This document shows positions 17,564 through 26,488 of a DNA stretch of 64,000 nt, piece after piece. The stretch lies in contig NZ_JAMPTM010000004.1 in assembly GCF_025403375.1 (NCBI RefSeq), positions 18,415 through 82,414 of the forward strand, read 5' to 3'. This DNA comes from Frankia gtarii (lineage in GTDB: Bacteria; Actinomycetota; Actinomycetes; Frankiales; Frankiaceae). How positions within the stretch are numbered: position 1 is the stretch's first letter; each line of letters starts with the position of its first letter. Position numbers and translations under genes: made by a program. The notes under the pieces are model-generated. The model searched no databases. It saw only the letters and a program-made list of their open reading frames with translations, and was not told the origin of the DNA.

Positions 17564-17662
17564 ATGCGCGCGGATCCCACTCTGGTCTGCCGCCTGCACG
17601 TGGATTTCGCCCGGGTGGCCAGCGCGCTGTGTCGCGTCCCGCGCCGCCCGCTGTCCCACTGA
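17564..17662 (+). CDS. Leader peptide upstream of the SsuD-like gene
   Basis: A 32-residue ORF with the core LVCRLHVDFARVASALCR. The R-x-H-V-D-x-x-R-x-x-S-A-x-C pattern is that of small actinobacterial 'putative leader peptides' found ahead of sulfur-metabolism genes; conserved cysteines suggest translation-based sensing of cysteine supply. The stop lies 172 bases before the monooxygenase start, leaving room for alternative hairpins. It appears leaderless (see promoter). Mechanism is inferred. Confidence 0.7.
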   Translation: MRADPTLVCRLHVDFARVASALCRVPRRPLSH

Positions 17663-17727
17663 TCGGCGTTGCGGCCGGCCCGTCGAGCGGCTGACCCGCC
17701 GGCAGGATCGCGGGGCTCGCGTCCACT

Positions 17728-17768
17728 GGTCCGGACGCGCCGTCGGTCCGGACGCGCCGTCGGTCCGA
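17728..17768 (+). repeat. 17-base tandem repeat in the leader region
   Basis: About 2.4 copies of GGTCCGGACGCGCCGTC lie between the leader peptide and the SsuD-like gene. Because GTCCGGAC is self-complementary, the copies can pair in mutually exclusive ways, as expected of an attenuator, but no U-run follows. Confidence 0.55.
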
Positions 17769-17834
17769 GGCTTAAGCCCTTCAGCTCGTCCTTCCGGCAC
17801 CTGCCCCTCGCCCTCCGGCATATGGGAGATCCGC

Positions 17835-18944
17835 GTGAGCGTGCACGCACACTGGTTCCTGCCCACCTCGGGAGACAGCCGCAACCTCGACGCCGCTGCG
17901 GTGAGCGCCAAGGAAACCCCCCATCTGCAGCCCGCCGCCCAACGGCCGCCGAGCATCGAATACCTCGCCCAGATCGCCGGCGCGGCCGAACATCTCGGGT
18001 ACGAGGCCGTGCTCACCCCGACCGGAACGTGGTGCGAGGACGCCTGGCTCACCACCGCGGCCCTGCTGCGCGAGACCACCCGGCTGCGTTTCCTGGTGGC
18101 GTTGCGGCCCGGCTTCCTCAGCCCCACCCTCGCCGCGCAGATGGCGGCGACCTACCAGCACATCTCCGGCGGACGACTGCTGCTCAACGTGGTCACCGGC
18201 GGCGACGCCGACGAACAGCAGCGCTTCGGCGACTGGTTGAACCACGACGCCCGGTACCGGCGTACCGAGGAGTTCCTGCAGGTCGTCCGGGGGGCGTGGA
18301 CGGGCCGGCCGTTCACCTTCGACGGCGAGCACTACGCGGTGCGGGGTGCCACCGTCCGGGAGCGTCCCGATCCGACGCCGCCGATCTTCTTCGGTGGCGC
18401 CTCCCCCGCGGCCGAACTCGTCGCCGCCCGGCAGTCCGACGTCTACCTGATGTGGGGCGAGCCGCCGGCCGCCGTCGCCGAGCGGCTCGACCGGATGCGC
18501 CCGCTGGCCAAGGAACAGGACCGCGAGCTGACATTCGGTATCCGGCTGCATGTCATCACCCGGGACACCGCCGCCGCCGCCTGGGCGGTCGCCGACGAGC
18601 TGCTCGCCCAGCTCGATCCGGCGGCGATCGCCGCGGCGCAGCGGCGTTTCGCCCGGACCGAGTCCGTGGGACAGCAGCGGATGGCGGCCCTGCACCGCGG
18701 CAGCAGCGACGCCCTGGAGATCTCCCCGAACCTCTGGGCGGGCTTCGGCCTCGTCCGCGGCGGCGCCGGCACCGCGCTCGTCGGCAGCCACGCCGAGGTC
18801 GCGGACCGCATCGCGGAATACCACGACCTCGGCATCGAGCACGTCATCCTCTCCGGCCACCCGCACCTGGAGGAGGCGTACTGGTTCGCCGAGGGCGTTC
18901 TGCCCCTGCTGCGCCGCCGGGGACTGCTCGCCGAGACGCCGTAG
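17835..18944 (+). CDS. ssuD: FMNH2-dependent alkanesulfonate monooxygenase-like protein
   Basis: A 369-residue luciferase-like monooxygenase. The sequence follows SsuD closely: 'FLPTSGDSR' near the start, 'GYEAVLTPTGTWCEDAWL', 'RPGFLSPTLAAQMAAT', 'NVVTGGDADEQQRFGDWL', and the conserved 'AAYWFAEGVLPLLRR'-like tail. The segment 'FGGASPAAE' is the phosphate-binding region. SsuD cleaves the C-S bond of alkanesulfonates using reduced FMN and oxygen, giving sulfite and aldehyde. Length is normal. GTG start with GGGAG upstream. It is preceded by a cysteine-type leader peptide, so expression is probably raised in sulfur starvation. No dedicated ssuE reductase is adjacent. Confidence 0.85.
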   Translation: MSVHAHWFLPTSGDSRNLDAAAVSAKETPHLQPAAQRPPSIEYLAQIAGAAEHLGYEAVLTPTGTWCEDAWLTTAALLRETTRLRFLVALRPGFLSPTLAAQMAATYQHISGGRLLLNVVTGGDADEQQRFGDWLNHDARYRRTEEFLQVVRGAWTGRPFTFDGEHYAVRGATVRERPDPTPPIFFGGASPAAELVAARQSDVYLMWGEPPAAVAERLDRMRPLAKEQDRELTFGIRLHVITRDTAAAAWAVADELLAQLDPAAIAAAQRRFARTESVGQQRMAALHRGSSDALEISPNLWAGFGLVRGGAGTALVGSHAEVADRIAEYHDLGIEHVILSGHPHLEEAYWFAEGVLPLLRRRGLLAETP

Positions 18945-19033
18945 ACCGCGCACGTGTCCCGCGGGGGCAGGATCCGGGCCGGATACACCCCGTCCCTCGA
19001 TGCAGGCGCGAAGTCACCCACTATGGTAGTTCG

Positions 19034-20020
19034 GTGACATTCCGCCAACACGAAGGGCGCGACACGGTGACGGGAACCGAGAGCGTACTGAGCACCGTCG
19101 GCGAGAGCCCGGAGGAATCCGGCGGCGCGCGGGCCGGCCAGGCACCGGACGGCGCCGGCCAGGACCTGAAGATCGACGTGCCGCATCCGGCCCGCATGTA
19201 CGACTACTTCCTCGGCGGCAAGGACAACTTCCCCGCCGACCGCAAGACCGCGGAACAGGTCCTCGACGTGTTTCCGAACTCCCGGATCGTGGTCCGGCAG
19301 AACCGCCTGTTCATGACCCGGACGACCCGCTACCTGGCCGCCGAGCTCGGCGTACGCCAGTTCCTCGACATCGGCACGGGCATCCCGACCTCGCCGAACC
19401 TGCACGAGGTCGCCCAGAACGTCGCCCCCGACGCACGGATCGTCTACACCGACAACGATCCGATCGTGCTCGCCCACGCCCGCGCCCTGCTGGCCAGCAC
19501 CCCGCAGGGACGCACCGCCTACATCGACGCGGACCTGCGCGACACCCGCCGCATCCTCACCGCCCCCGAGCTGCACGAGACTCTCGACCTGACCAGGCCG
19601 ATCGCACTGTCCCTCATCGCGATCTTCCACTTCATCCCGGACGGCGACGACCCATACGGGATCATGCGCCACCTCGTCGACCTGCTCCCGTCGGGCAGCT
19701 ACGTCTCGCTGACCCACCTGACCGCCGACTTCGACCCGGCGATGCGCGAGGTCGAGCGGGCCTACCTGGCCAGCGGCGTCCCCATGCACCTGCGCACCCG
19801 CGCCCAGGTCGAACGGTTCTTCGACGGCTTGGACCTCGTGGAACCCGGGCTGCAGATCGTCCACCGCTGGCGGCCCGAGTTCGCGGACCCGGCCGAGACG
19901 GACCCTGCCGGCGACGGCGCGACCGCGACAGACCCGGCCTCGCGCGTGAAGGCCATCCCGCTGTCGGAACTGACCGACGCGCAGGTAAGCATCTACGGCG
20001 CGGTCGGCTACAAGCCCTGA
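19034..20020 (+). CDS. DUF574/SAV2177-type SAM-dependent methyltransferase
   Basis: A 328-residue protein. Residues ~45-65 hold the family signature 'PHPARMYDYFLGGKDNFPADR'-like start, and DIGTGIPTSPNLHEVAQ at ~112-128 is the SAM-binding loop. Later 'YTDNDPIVLAHARALL' and 'ISLIAIFHFI'-type strands complete a Rossmann methyltransferase fold. The family is abundant in Streptomyces and Frankia, with unknown substrates. A TATGGT -10 box ends seven bases before the GTG at 19034, suggesting leaderless translation; an alternative GTG is at 19067 behind AAGGG. Converges on the monooxygenase operon with only 27 bases between stops. Confidence 0.85.
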   Translation: MTFRQHEGRDTVTGTESVLSTVGESPEESGGARAGQAPDGAGQDLKIDVPHPARMYDYFLGGKDNFPADRKTAEQVLDVFPNSRIVVRQNRLFMTRTTRYLAAELGVRQFLDIGTGIPTSPNLHEVAQNVAPDARIVYTDNDPIVLAHARALLASTPQGRTAYIDADLRDTRRILTAPELHETLDLTRPIALSLIAIFHFIPDGDDPYGIMRHLVDLLPSGSYVSLTHLTADFDPAMREVERAYLASGVPMHLRTRAQVERFFDGLDLVEPGLQIVHRWRPEFADPAETDPAGDGATATDPASRVKAIPLSELTDAQVSIYGAVGYKP

Positions 20021-20047
20021 CGCGGGTCGGGCCCGACGGTGGTGGCG

Positions 20048-21409
20048 TCAGGTGGCCGCCTCCGACCGGGACGCGTAGCGGCTGGGCGGGCGCGGCAGGC
20101 CGAGGTGCTCGCGCAGCGTGCGGCCGGTGTAGGCGGTGCGGAACAGACCGCGGCGGCGCAGCTCGGGGATGACCAGGTCGACGAAGTCGTCCAGCGTGCC
20201 CGGCAGATACGGGAAGATCACGTTGAAGCCGTCGGCGGCGCGCTGCTCGAACCACTCCTGGATGTGGTCGGCCACGGTCGTCGGCGTGCCGACCAGGGTC
20301 CGGTCGTCCCGGGCGATCTGCTCGGCGAGCTGGCGGATGGTCAGGTTGTCCGCCCGAGCCTGGTCGAGAATCTGCCGCTGGCCGCTGAGACTCTGGTTGG
20401 ACGGTGGCAGTTCGGGCAGCGTGCCGTCGAGGGGGAAACGGGTGAGATCGAACCCGCCGAGCCGGTAGGTGAGGTCGGCGAGCGCCACCCGCGGGTCGAG
20501 CAACGACCGCAACGCGGCGATCTTGTCCTCCGCCTCGGCCTGGGTCCGTCCCACGATGGTGGACAGCGCGGGCAGCACGAGCACGTGGTCGGGGTTGCGC
20601 CCGGCGGCCGCGGCCCGCGCCTTGATGTCGGCGTAGTGCGCCTGCGCCTGCGGCAGGGCCGGCGGCGCAGTGAAGATCACCTCGCCGACTCGGGCCGCGA
20701 GCTCCCGCCCCGTCTCGGAGGCGCCGGCCTGGACGACGACCGGGCGGCCCTGTGGCGGCCGCGCGATGTTCAGTGGCCCGCTGACCCGGAAATGCGTCCC
20801 GGCATGGTTCAGCCAGTGGAGCTTCTCGGGGTCGAAGTAGACCCCGCTGGCCTGGTCGTGCCGGAAGGCGTCGTCGTCGAAGCTGTCCCACAGCCCGGTC
20901 ACCACGTCGTGGAACTCGGCGGCCCGGGCGTAGCGCAGCTCGTGCTCGACGTGGCTGTCCAGCCCGAAGTTGCGCGCCTCCGCGTCGTTGAGGGAGGTGA
21001 CGAGGTTCCAGCCGGCCCGTCCACCGGACAGATGGTCCAGCGAGGCGAAGGTCCGGGCCAGGTGGTAGGGCTCGTTGTAGGTCGTCGACGCCGTCGCGAC
21101 GAGCCCGATGTGGGTGGTCGCCGTGGCGAGCGCGGCGAGCAGGGTCGTCGGTTCGAACGAGTCGTTGACGACCGAGACGCGGGAAAGCACCTCCTGGCTG
21201 GTCAGCGGGACACCGACCAGGTCGGCGAGGAAGATCGCGTCGAAGGTCCCCCGCTCAGCGGTGCGCGCCAGCTCGATCACATGCCGGATGTTCACCCCGG
21301 CGTCGGCGACGGCCTGGGGGTGCCGCCAGGCGGCGAGGAACTCCCCCGGCGGCTTGAGGAAGGCGTTGAGGTGCACCTGACCGGTCCGCCGCGCTTCGGT
21401 CGACGTCAT
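20048..21409 (-). CDS. NtaA/SnaA/DszA-family FMN-dependent monooxygenase
   Basis: A 453-residue luciferase-like oxygenase. Signatures include 'GTFDAIFLADL' near residue 55, 'NEPYHLARTFASLDHLSGGRAGWNLVTS' around 110-140, and 'RPVVVQAGASETGRELAAR'. These define the NtaA/SnaA/SoxA(DszA) class that oxidises nitrilotriacetate, pristinamycin precursors, sulfones or S-alkyl-cysteine derivatives using FMNH2 supplied by a separate reductase. It is the last gene of an eight-gene leftward operon and its ATG overlaps the preceding stop as ATGA. The neighbouring peptide-type ABC transporter and sulfhydrylase suggest a sulfur-containing substrate (inference). Confidence 0.85.
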   Translation of the reverse strand: MTSTEARRTGQVHLNAFLKPPGEFLAAWRHPQAVADAGVNIRHVIELARTAERGTFDAIFLADLVGVPLTSQEVLSRVSVVNDSFEPTTLLAALATATTHIGLVATASTTYNEPYHLARTFASLDHLSGGRAGWNLVTSLNDAEARNFGLDSHVEHELRYARAAEFHDVVTGLWDSFDDDAFRHDQASGVYFDPEKLHWLNHAGTHFRVSGPLNIARPPQGRPVVVQAGASETGRELAARVGEVIFTAPPALPQAQAHYADIKARAAAAGRNPDHVLVLPALSTIVGRTQAEAEDKIAALRSLLDPRVALADLTYRLGGFDLTRFPLDGTLPELPPSNQSLSGQRQILDQARADNLTIRQLAEQIARDDRTLVGTPTTVADHIQEWFEQRAADGFNVIFPYLPGTLDDFVDLVIPELRRRGLFRTAYTGRTLREHLGLPRPPSRYASRSEAAT

Positions 21410-22818
21410 CGGCTGACCGCCTCACTCGTTTCGGCACCGGACTCGGCACCGGACTCGGCGCCTACGTCGGCGCGGTCCTCGGGGCCCGGTCGGGCGCTCG
21501 GCCGCGGCAGGCCGAGATGCCCGCGCAGCGTGGTCTCGGTGTAGGACTCGCGGAACAGGCCCCGGCGGCGCAGCTCCGGCACGACGTGGTCGACGAAGTC
21601 CTCGGCGGCGCCGGGCAGGTAGGGGAAGCCGACGTTGAAACCGTCCGCGCCGCGCCCGGTGAACCATTCCTCGACATGGTCGGCGATCGTCTCCGGCGTA
21701 CCGATGATCATGCCGCCGCCCGAGGACCGCCGGGCGAGCTCCCGGATCGTCAGGTTCTCGCCGCGGGCGAGGCCGACCATCTGCTCCTGGCGGCTGCGGC
21801 TGCCGTTCGTCTCGCCGATCTCGGGCAGCGGCCCGTCCAGCGGATAGCCGGACAGGTCCAGGTCGCCGACGGTGTCCTGGACGAGGCGGCGGGCCACGTC
21901 GTCGTGGATGAGATCCAGCAGTTCGTCGCGCCGTGCGCGGGCGGCGGCCTCGGTGTCGGCGACGATCGGCGCGAGGACCGGCCAGATCAGCAGATGGTCG
22001 GGGTTGCGCCCCCGCGCCGCGGCTCGCGTCTTCACGTCGGCGTAGAACCGCTGCGCACCGGCCAGCTCGCGCTGCGCGGTGAACACCACCTCGCCGTCGC
22101 GGGCGGCGAAGTCCCTGCCCGCCTCGGACGAACCGGCCTGGAAGATGACCGGGTGGCCCTGCGGCGGGCGGGAGATGCTCAGTGGCCCGCGCACGGTGAA
22201 GTGCTCGCCGCGGTGATGCGGGGTGTGCAGGCCGGCGGGGTCGTAGTAACGGCCCGCGGCGGTGTCCCGCAGCACGGCGCCGTCGTCGAAGCTGTCCCAC
22301 AGCGCGCGGACGACGTCGACGAACTCCGCGGCGCGCCGGTACCGCAGGTCGTGTTCCAGGTGGGTGTCGCGCCCGAAGTTCGCGGCCTCCCGCGGGCTCA
22401 CCGAGGTCACCACGTTCCAGCCGGCGCGCCCGGCGGACAGATGGTCGAGTGAGGCGAACTTGCGGGCGACGTGGAACGGCTCGTTGTAGGTCGTGCTGGC
22501 CGTGCCGACCAGGCCGATCCGCTCGGTCACCGTGGACAGCGCGGCCAGCAGGGTCAGGGGTTCGAAGGTGTTCGACCGGGCGGTGCGGGGCAGCGAGTCC
22601 AGGTGCGCGCCCGAGACCGCGAGGAGGTCGGCGACGAACACGACGTCGAAGGTGCCGCGCTCCAGCGTCTGCGCGACCCGGATGTGATGGGCGAGGTCGA
22701 GTCCGCCGTCGGGCGGCGACAGCGGATGGCGCCAGCCGGCGATGTGACCGCCGGCGCCCTGCAGCACGGCACCGAACGTCAGCATCCGCCGCCCACGGCC
22801 GTTGCGGGTGGTTGTCAT
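21406..22818 (-). CDS. NtaA/SnaA/DszA-family FMN-dependent monooxygenase (second copy)
   Basis: A 470-residue paralogue of the next gene. It has 'GTFDVVFVADLLAVSG', 'NEPFHVARKFASLDHLSAGRAGWNVVTS' and 'HPVIFQAGSSEAGRDFAARDGEVVF'. The C-terminus has a repeated Ala-Glu-Ser-Gly tail (AESGAESGAE). Both ends overlap neighbours by ATGA, so it is translationally coupled to the luciferase-like gene upstream and the paralogue downstream. Two diverged copies side by side suggest different substrates or a two-step oxidation. Confidence 0.85.
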   Translation of the reverse strand: MTTTRNGRGRRMLTFGAVLQGAGGHIAGWRHPLSPPDGGLDLAHHIRVAQTLERGTFDVVFVADLLAVSGAHLDSLPRTARSNTFEPLTLLAALSTVTERIGLVGTASTTYNEPFHVARKFASLDHLSAGRAGWNVVTSVSPREAANFGRDTHLEHDLRYRRAAEFVDVVRALWDSFDDGAVLRDTAAGRYYDPAGLHTPHHRGEHFTVRGPLSISRPPQGHPVIFQAGSSEAGRDFAARDGEVVFTAQRELAGAQRFYADVKTRAAARGRNPDHLLIWPVLAPIVADTEAAARARRDELLDLIHDDVARRLVQDTVGDLDLSGYPLDGPLPEIGETNGSRSRQEQMVGLARGENLTIRELARRSSGGGMIIGTPETIADHVEEWFTGRGADGFNVGFPYLPGAAEDFVDHVVPELRRRGLFRESYTETTLRGHLGLPRPSARPGPEDRADVGAESGAESGAETSEAVSR

Positions 22819-23912
22819 CTACTGTTCCTCTCCGGGCCGATCGGAGTCGGCCTGTCGGGCACGGGTGCGGGCACGGGCACGGGTGCGGGCCGCCAGCCCA
22901 GCGCCGGGGCGATCTCGGTGGCGATGAGCTCCATACGGCGCAGCGTCGCATCGAGGTCGGCCGCCGCACCGGCCTCACCCTGCACCGCGGCGATGAAGTA
23001 CGACACGGCGGCGGGGCCGACGGGGTTGGTCGCGAGACTGTGGATCACCACGCCGACGGGGCCGTGGTGGACGTTCATCGCGTCGAGCGCGGCGCCGTCG
23101 TCGAGGTCGGGGGAAAAACCGAAGTGCCCCAGGTAGGGCCGGAACCGGGCGATGTCAGGGGCCAGGTCCACCCGGGCGGTCAGCCGGTCCGGCCCGGGGA
23201 ACACCCCGTGCGAGACGGCGAGCCGTGCCCCCGCGGGCGCCGAATGGACGGCAGGGCGGGCGGCCAGATGGGCGGCCAGGTAGGCGTCGGCGAGGGGACG
23301 CTGCGCGGAAGCCGCCGGGCCGATGCCCAGCAGCAGCCCGTCGCCGGCCCGCGCCGCCGCCCGCGCCCCATCTGCGCTCGTCGTCGAGTCCCAGAACCGG
23401 CTGGTGAGGGTCGGCGCGGACGGATGCAGCCGCAGCCCGTCGGTCCCGGCGATCTGCTCGCCGACAAGCAGGTCCCGCAGCCGGCTGCGTGCCTGGGCAA
23501 ACAGCTCCCGGCGGCGGGCAGCGTCGCGTCCGAAGGCGCCGAAGGCGGGTGTGCTCGGGCCGCCGGTGCCGAGCCCGAGCTGCAGACGACCGCCGCTGAG
23601 CGCGTCGAGGACGGCGGCGTCCTCGGCGAGGCGGATCGGATCCTCCAGCGGCAGGACGACGACGGCGGTGCCCAGCTCGATGCGCCGGGTCGCCTGGGCG
23701 GCCGCGGCGAGCAGCAGCAGCGGCGACGGCAGGCGACCATAGTCGGGCGAGAAGTGATGCTGGGCGAGCCAGCCGCCGTCGAACCCGAGCTCCTCGCCCG
23801 CGACGAAAAGCTCCACCAGCTCGCGGTAGACGGCGCCGACCGGCCGTCCGCGGCCGTGCACATGGGTCAGGAAGCCCAGCCTGAACGGGCCGGGTCCGCC
23901 GGATACTGTCAT
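22815..23912 (-). CDS. Luciferase-like flavin-dependent oxidoreductase
   Basis: A 365-residue LLM protein, closer to bacterial luciferase alpha/beta subunits than to SsuD: 'RLGFLTHVHGRG', 'GFDGGWLAQHHFSPDYGRLPSPLLLLAAAA', 'ALSGGRLQLGLGTGGPSTPAFGAFGRD'. The ATG at 23912 was chosen for its AAAGGACAGG site; an upstream start at 23939 lacks one. The C-terminus is a PAPVPVP repeat. Stop overlaps the next ATG (ATGA). Role in the operon is probably oxidation of the imported compound or of a pathway intermediate. Confidence 0.8.
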   Translation of the reverse strand: MTVSGGPGPFRLGFLTHVHGRGRPVGAVYRELVELFVAGEELGFDGGWLAQHHFSPDYGRLPSPLLLLAAAAQATRRIELGTAVVVLPLEDPIRLAEDAAVLDALSGGRLQLGLGTGGPSTPAFGAFGRDAARRRELFAQARSRLRDLLVGEQIAGTDGLRLHPSAPTLTSRFWDSTTSADGARAAARAGDGLLLGIGPAASAQRPLADAYLAAHLAARPAVHSAPAGARLAVSHGVFPGPDRLTARVDLAPDIARFRPYLGHFGFSPDLDDGAALDAMNVHHGPVGVVIHSLATNPVGPAAVSYFIAAVQGEAGAAADLDATLRRMELIATEIAPALGWRPAPVPVPAPVPDRPTPIGPERNSR

Positions 23913-23967
23913 CCTGTCCTTTCTCGTCGGGTCGGACAACTCTCGTCGGGTCGGGCGGCCTGCCCGG

Positions 23968-24798
23968 TCAGGGCGGCGGCAGTCGTGGCACCGCCGCGAG
24001 CAGCGCCTGGGTGTAGGGATGCGCCGGCCGGGACAGTACGGCGTCGGTCGCGCCCTGCTCGACCAGCGTGCCGTCGCGCATGACGGCGATCTGGTCGCAG
24101 AGCCGGGCGACCACGCCGACGTCGTGGGAGACGAGTACGAGGCCGAGCCGGTGCCGCTGCGCCAGCTGGCCGAGCAGATCCAGGATCTGGGCGCGGACGG
24201 CGACGTCGAGGGCGCTGACCGGCTCGTCGCCGACGAGCACCCGCGGCCGGGGCGCCAGCGCCCGGGCGATGGCGATGCGCTGGCGCTGACCGCCGGAGAA
24301 CTCGTGCGGATAGCGCCCGCGGACGTCGGGATCGAGGTCGACCGCCCGTAGCACCTCGTCGACCCGCTCGCGGTGGTCGCCGGGAACGCCCAGGCAGGCC
24401 AGCGGCTCCGCGACGGCCGCGCCGACGGTCATCCGCGGGTCGAGCGATCCGGCCGGATCCTGGAACACGACCTGGACCTCGCGGCGGAACCAGCGAAGCG
24501 CCCGCGGGCGTCCGGGAACAACCGGCCGGCCCCGGTAGCGGACGGTGCCGGCATCGGGGCGGTCCAGGCCCAGGAGCAGGCGAACGAGGGTCGACTTACC
24601 CGACCCGGACTCGCCGACGATGCCGAGCGCCGCGCCGTCGGCGAGGCGCAGGGTCACATCGTGCACGGCGTGGCGGACGCCCGGCGGGCCGAACGGGGAC
24701 GTCCGCGGCAGGCGGTAGCTCCGGCCGAGCCCCTCGGCCTCGAACAACGGCCCGACGGCGGTCGCGTCGCCGCCGGCCTGCTCCCTCACCGCGGTCAC
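23968..24798 (-). CDS. Peptide-type ABC transporter ATPase (DppF/OppF-like)
   Basis: A 276-residue ATPase. Walker A is GESGSGKST, the Q-loop region is VVFQDPAGSLDPRMTV, the signature is FSGGQRQRIAIARAL, Walker B VLVGDEPVSALD and the switch His is in LVSHD. The C-terminal 'HPYTQALLAAVP' is the OppD/F tail. GTG at 24798 was chosen because it overlaps the stop of the preceding ATPase as GTGA; an ATG at 24843 would overlap by 48 bases. It energises uptake through the two permeases of the operon. Confidence 0.85.
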   Translation of the reverse strand: MTAVREQAGGDATAVGPLFEAEGLGRSYRLPRTSPFGPPGVRHAVHDVTLRLADGAALGIVGESGSGKSTLVRLLLGLDRPDAGTVRYRGRPVVPGRPRALRWFRREVQVVFQDPAGSLDPRMTVGAAVAEPLACLGVPGDHRERVDEVLRAVDLDPDVRGRYPHEFSGGQRQRIAIARALAPRPRVLVGDEPVSALDVAVRAQILDLLGQLAQRHRLGLVLVSHDVGVVARLCDQIAVMRDGTLVEQGATDAVLSRPAHPYTQALLAAVPRLPPP

Positions 24799-25622
24799 GG
24801 GCTCGTCCCCGCCGCCGCGGATCCGGCGGTCGGAAGATCCCACTGGGTGAGCCGAGCCGCCGCCAGCAGCTCGCGGGTGTGCGGGTCGGCGGGGGCGCGC
24901 AGCACGTCGTCGGTCGCGCCGGTCTCCACGACCCGGCCGTGACGCAGCACGGCGAGCCGGCGGGTCACCGCTGCGACCACCGCCAGGTCGTGGGTGATGA
25001 ACAGCAGGGCGGTGCCGGTCTCGGAGACGAGCCGACCGAGCAGGGCGAGAATCTCGGCCTGGACGGTGACGTCAAGCGCCGTCGTCGGCTCGTCCGCGAG
25101 GAGCAGCGCCGGCCGGCACGCCAGCGCCGCGGCGATGCAGACCCGTTGGCGCTGGCCACCGGAGAGCTCGTGCGGGTAGGACCGGACGAGCCGCTGCGGG
25201 TCCGGCAGCCCGACCGCCGCGGCGAGTTCCACCGCGGCGGTCGCCGCCGCTTTGCGGGAGTACCCGCGGTGCAGCCGCAGGGGTTCGGAGATCTGACGGC
25301 CGACCCGCATCAGTGGGTTGAGCGCCGTCGACGGCTCCTGGAAGATCATCGCGAGCTCGCGGCCACGCAGCCGGGACAGTTCCCGGTCGGAGCCGCCGAG
25401 CAGCTCGCGGCCGTGCAGGCGGACGCTGCCGGTGACGCGCGCCCCCGGCGGCAGCAGGCCGAGCACGGCGAGCGCGGTCAGCGACTTGCCCGACCCGGAT
25501 TCGCCGATGAGCCCCACCCGTTCGCCCGCGGCCAGCGCGAAGCTGACGCCGTCCACCACGTCGACGCCGCCGAGCCGCACCCGTAGGTCGGTCACCTCCA
25601 GCAACGCCACATCGGTCGTCAT
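24795..25622 (-). CDS. Peptide-type ABC transporter ATPase (DppD/OppD-like)
   Basis: A 275-residue ATPase with Walker [23 protein letters not shown]-loop [17 protein letters not shown], signature [15 protein letters not shown], Walker [17 protein letters not shown] and LFITHD. The Leu-rich segment after Walker A is characteristic of the DppD branch. ATG at 25622 overlaps the stop of the upstream permease (ATGA). Pairs with the DppF-like ATPase in a heterodimer. Confidence 0.85.
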   Translation of the reverse strand: MTTDVALLEVTDLRVRLGGVDVVDGVSFALAAGERVGLIGESGSGKSLTALAVLGLLPPGARVTGSVRLHGRELLGGSDRELSRLRGRELAMIFQEPSTALNPLMRVGRQISEPLRLHRGYSRKAAATAAVELAAAVGLPDPQRLVRSYPHELSGGQRQRVCIAAALACRPALLLADEPTTALDVTVQAEILALLGRLVSETGTALLFITHDLAVVAAVTRRLAVLRHGRVVETGATDDVLRAPADPHTRELLAAARLTQWDLPTAGSAAAGTSP

Positions 25623-26488
25623 GTCCGGCCCTCCCGCTCGGCCGGGCGCTCGCGCAGCCGGGGGTCGCCGGCCTCGCGCAGGCCGTCCCCGAGCAGGTTG
25701 AAGCCGAGGACCGTCAGCACGACCGCGAGGCCGGGCCACAGCAGTGTCAACGGGCGCAGGGTGAGGTACGGCTGGAGCTCGGAGAGCATCCGCCCCCAGG
25801 ACGGGGTGGGCGCCGCGGTGCCAAAGCCGAGGTAGGACAGCGCCGCCTCGGTCAGCACGGACAGGCCGAGGATGAGCGAGAGCTGGACCCACACCGTCGG
25901 CGCGATGTTCGCCAGCACATGGCGGCGCACGATCCGGCCGGTGCCGGCGCCGGCGGCCCGCGCGGCGAGCACGTAGTCGGCGCCCAGCACCCGGCGGGCC
26001 TCGCCGCGGGTGACCCGGCCCAGCCCGATGCCCGCCCCGACACCGATGGCGACGATCGCGGTCCAGCGCGAGCCGCCGTACACGGCCGCGAGCACCATGG
26101 CGAGCAGCAGCACCGGGAACGCCAGCAGCACGTCGACGAGGTGGGCGACCCCCTCGGCGACCAGGCGCGGCGGCAGGGTCGCCAGCAGCGCGAGCCCCAC
26201 CCCGACGACCGCGGCGATCGCCGTGGCCGCCACGGCGACCACCAGGGTGGTGCGCGCGCCGACGAGGACCTGGCTGAACAGGTCCCGGCCGAGCCGGTCC
26301 GCGCCGAACCAGTGCGCGGTGCCGACGGGCGCCCAGGACGCCGCCGGGTCCACCCGGGTCGGGTCGTACGGCGTCCAGACCAGCGACACGGCGGCCGCGA
26401 CGACGACGAGCCCGGACAGGACCGCGCCGAGCCGACCGGACCGGCTGCCCCACACGCCGCGGGCCAGCGCCCGCGCCGACCCGGTCAC
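25619..26488 (-). CDS. ABC transporter permease (DppC-like)
   Basis: A 289-residue permease with a short cytoplasmic N-terminus, about six hydrophobic segments and the EAA coupling loop (RGEARRVLGADYVLAARAAGAG near residue 165). 'HWFGADRLGRDLFSQVLVGARTTL' near residue 60 is a hallmark of DppC/OppC permeases. GTG start overlaps the preceding stop (GTGA). Forms the membrane channel with the DppB-like gene. Confidence 0.85.
   Translation of the reverse strand: MTGSARALARGVWGSRSGRLGAVLSGLVVVAAAVSLVWTPYDPTRVDPAASWAPVGTAHWFGADRLGRDLFSQVLVGARTTLVVAVAATAIAAVVGVGLALLATLPPRLVAEGVAHLVDVLLAFPVLLLAMVLAAVYGGSRWTAIVAIGVGAGIGLGRVTRGEARRVLGADYVLAARAAGAGTGRIVRRHVLANIAPTVWVQLSLILGLSVLTEAALSYLGFGTAAPTPSWGRMLSELQPYLTLRPLTLLWPGLAVVLTVLGFNLLGDGLREAGDPRLRERPAEREGRT

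Noticed and set aside
20026..20037. Palindrome GTCGGGCCCGAC between convergent genes
   Set aside because: No loop and no U-run, so it is not a convincing terminator.
20039..21544. Plus-strand frame of 501 codons opposite the monooxygenase operon
   Set aside because: Mirror of the real leftward genes; typical GC-rich antisense frame.
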